A stretch of DNA of 64,000 nt from Paulinella micropora. Its lineage: Eukaryota; Cercozoa; Imbricatea; Euglyphida; Paulinellidae. The notes under the pieces were generated by a model that saw nothing but the letters and a program-made list of their open reading frames with translations, searched no databases and had not been told where the DNA came from. Below are positions 63,701 through 64,000 of this stretch, one piece after another. Location: assembly GCA_019918135.1 (NCBI GenBank), contig WBZZ01003772.1, positions 47,501-111,500 on the forward strand, read 5' to 3'. How positions within the stretch are numbered: the first letter of the stretch is position 1; each line of letters opens with the position of its first letter. Position numbers and translations under genes: made by a program.

Positions 63701-64000
63701 TTTTATGGCAGCAGGAGCGAATGTTTGGTCTTCTGGTTCAGACAGGAGATTAAAATCAGATATTAAAACACTAGACTGCGGGGATTGTTGCGATAAACTT
63801 ATGAAAATAAACTGCTGTTCATATTATTTGAAATCAGACGAAAAGAAACAGAAAAAGAACCACGGATTTATTGCGGATGAAGTAAAAAAAATATTTCCAG
63901 AATTTGTATCTGAAAGTGGAATAAAAGCAGACGATGGGGATGAAAACTTTGAAGGTATATCATACACGGACTTCATACCAATACTGGTTAGTGCTTTTCA
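60718..64000 (+). pseudogene. tail-fibre-like protein with S74 chaperone domain, incomplete
   Basis: ATG 60,718. The N-terminus reads INLYYTDGRFDTRL (a phage fibre shaft motif). Repeated units of the type VKLTGDQTIGGIKTFSS and YVDTKDGQNVKLT occur at about 61,585, 62,030 and 62,370, then Thr/Ala/Ser-rich shaft repeats. At 63,740-64,000 there is a C-terminal intramolecular chaperone, with SDRRLKSDIKTL, CSYYLKSDEKKQKKNHGFI and ADEVKKIFPEFV; the Ser/Asp pair of the S74 self-cleavage site is present. Frame slips near 61,740, 62,243 (an A-run) and 63,475 break it. It would form a trimeric host-binding fibre. The gene continues past the window. Confidence 0.85.

Overview
The window is eukaryotic nuclear DNA made of three kinds of mobile sequence: decayed Ty1/copia retrotransposons, a GC-rich endogenous large-DNA-virus segment, and the start of an AT-rich integrase-bearing (Polinton-like) element. 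Frequent nonsense codons and frameshifts, GT-AG introns of about 50-60 nt, and inverted duplications point to integrated elements decaying in a host genome. The host cannot be named. An EsV-1-7-like zinc repeat is compatible with a stramenopile or another alga/protist, but that is only a hint.

Region 1 (1-23,969) is nested copia-type elements. Element 1 (363-9,393, minus strand) has about 200-bp LTRs, a 5-bp target duplication (ATTAA), gag, protease, a gutted integrase, RT and RNase H. It sits next to a 233-bp LTR of a second family. That second family supplies element 2 (10,097-18,403, minus) and a truncated near-identical inverted copy, element 3 (18,404-23,969, plus), so 12.1-24.0 kb is a large palindrome. 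A short gag fragment flanked by inverted leader and LTR copies lies at 9.4-10.3 kb.

Region 2 (23,970-25,860) is non-coding: AT-rich DNA, a 56-bp tandem repeat, then about 12 copies of an 80-bp unit that is itself an imperfect palindrome, ending just before the first viral gene.

Region 3 (25,890-57,417) is the viral segment. Recognisable genes are a double-jelly-roll-type major capsid protein, an FtsK/HerA-type packaging ATPase, a penton/minor-capsid-like protein, an intact beta-rich structural protein, a RuvC-type Holliday-junction resolvase, ribonucleotide reductase small subunit (two copies), a VLTF3-like and a VLTF2/A1L-like late transcription factor, an HMG/YABBY-like protein, an F-box-like protein, a giant coiled-coil protein (about 1,550 codons), a giant phage-fibre-like protein with discoidin domains, and a fusion of EsV-1-7-like cysteine repeats to a Vsr/PD-(D/E)XK-like nuclease. 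The gene set is Nucleocytoviricota-like; the compact set without a visible DNA polymerase would fit a small relative such as the mriyaviruses, but placement needs phylogeny. GT-AG introns lie in the capsid, ATPase, HMG-like and one unknown gene. An inversion with both breakpoint sequences duplicated (659 bp and 1,823 bp) cut the fibre gene in two and doubled the reductase.

Region 4 (about 57,420-64,000) is clearly AT-richer. It carries a spliced small gene, a coiled-coil protein, a retroviral-type integrase broken by a 29-bp tandem duplication, an acidic/basic low-complexity protein and a long tail-fibre-like protein with a C-terminal intramolecular chaperone (peptidase S74) domain that runs off the window end.
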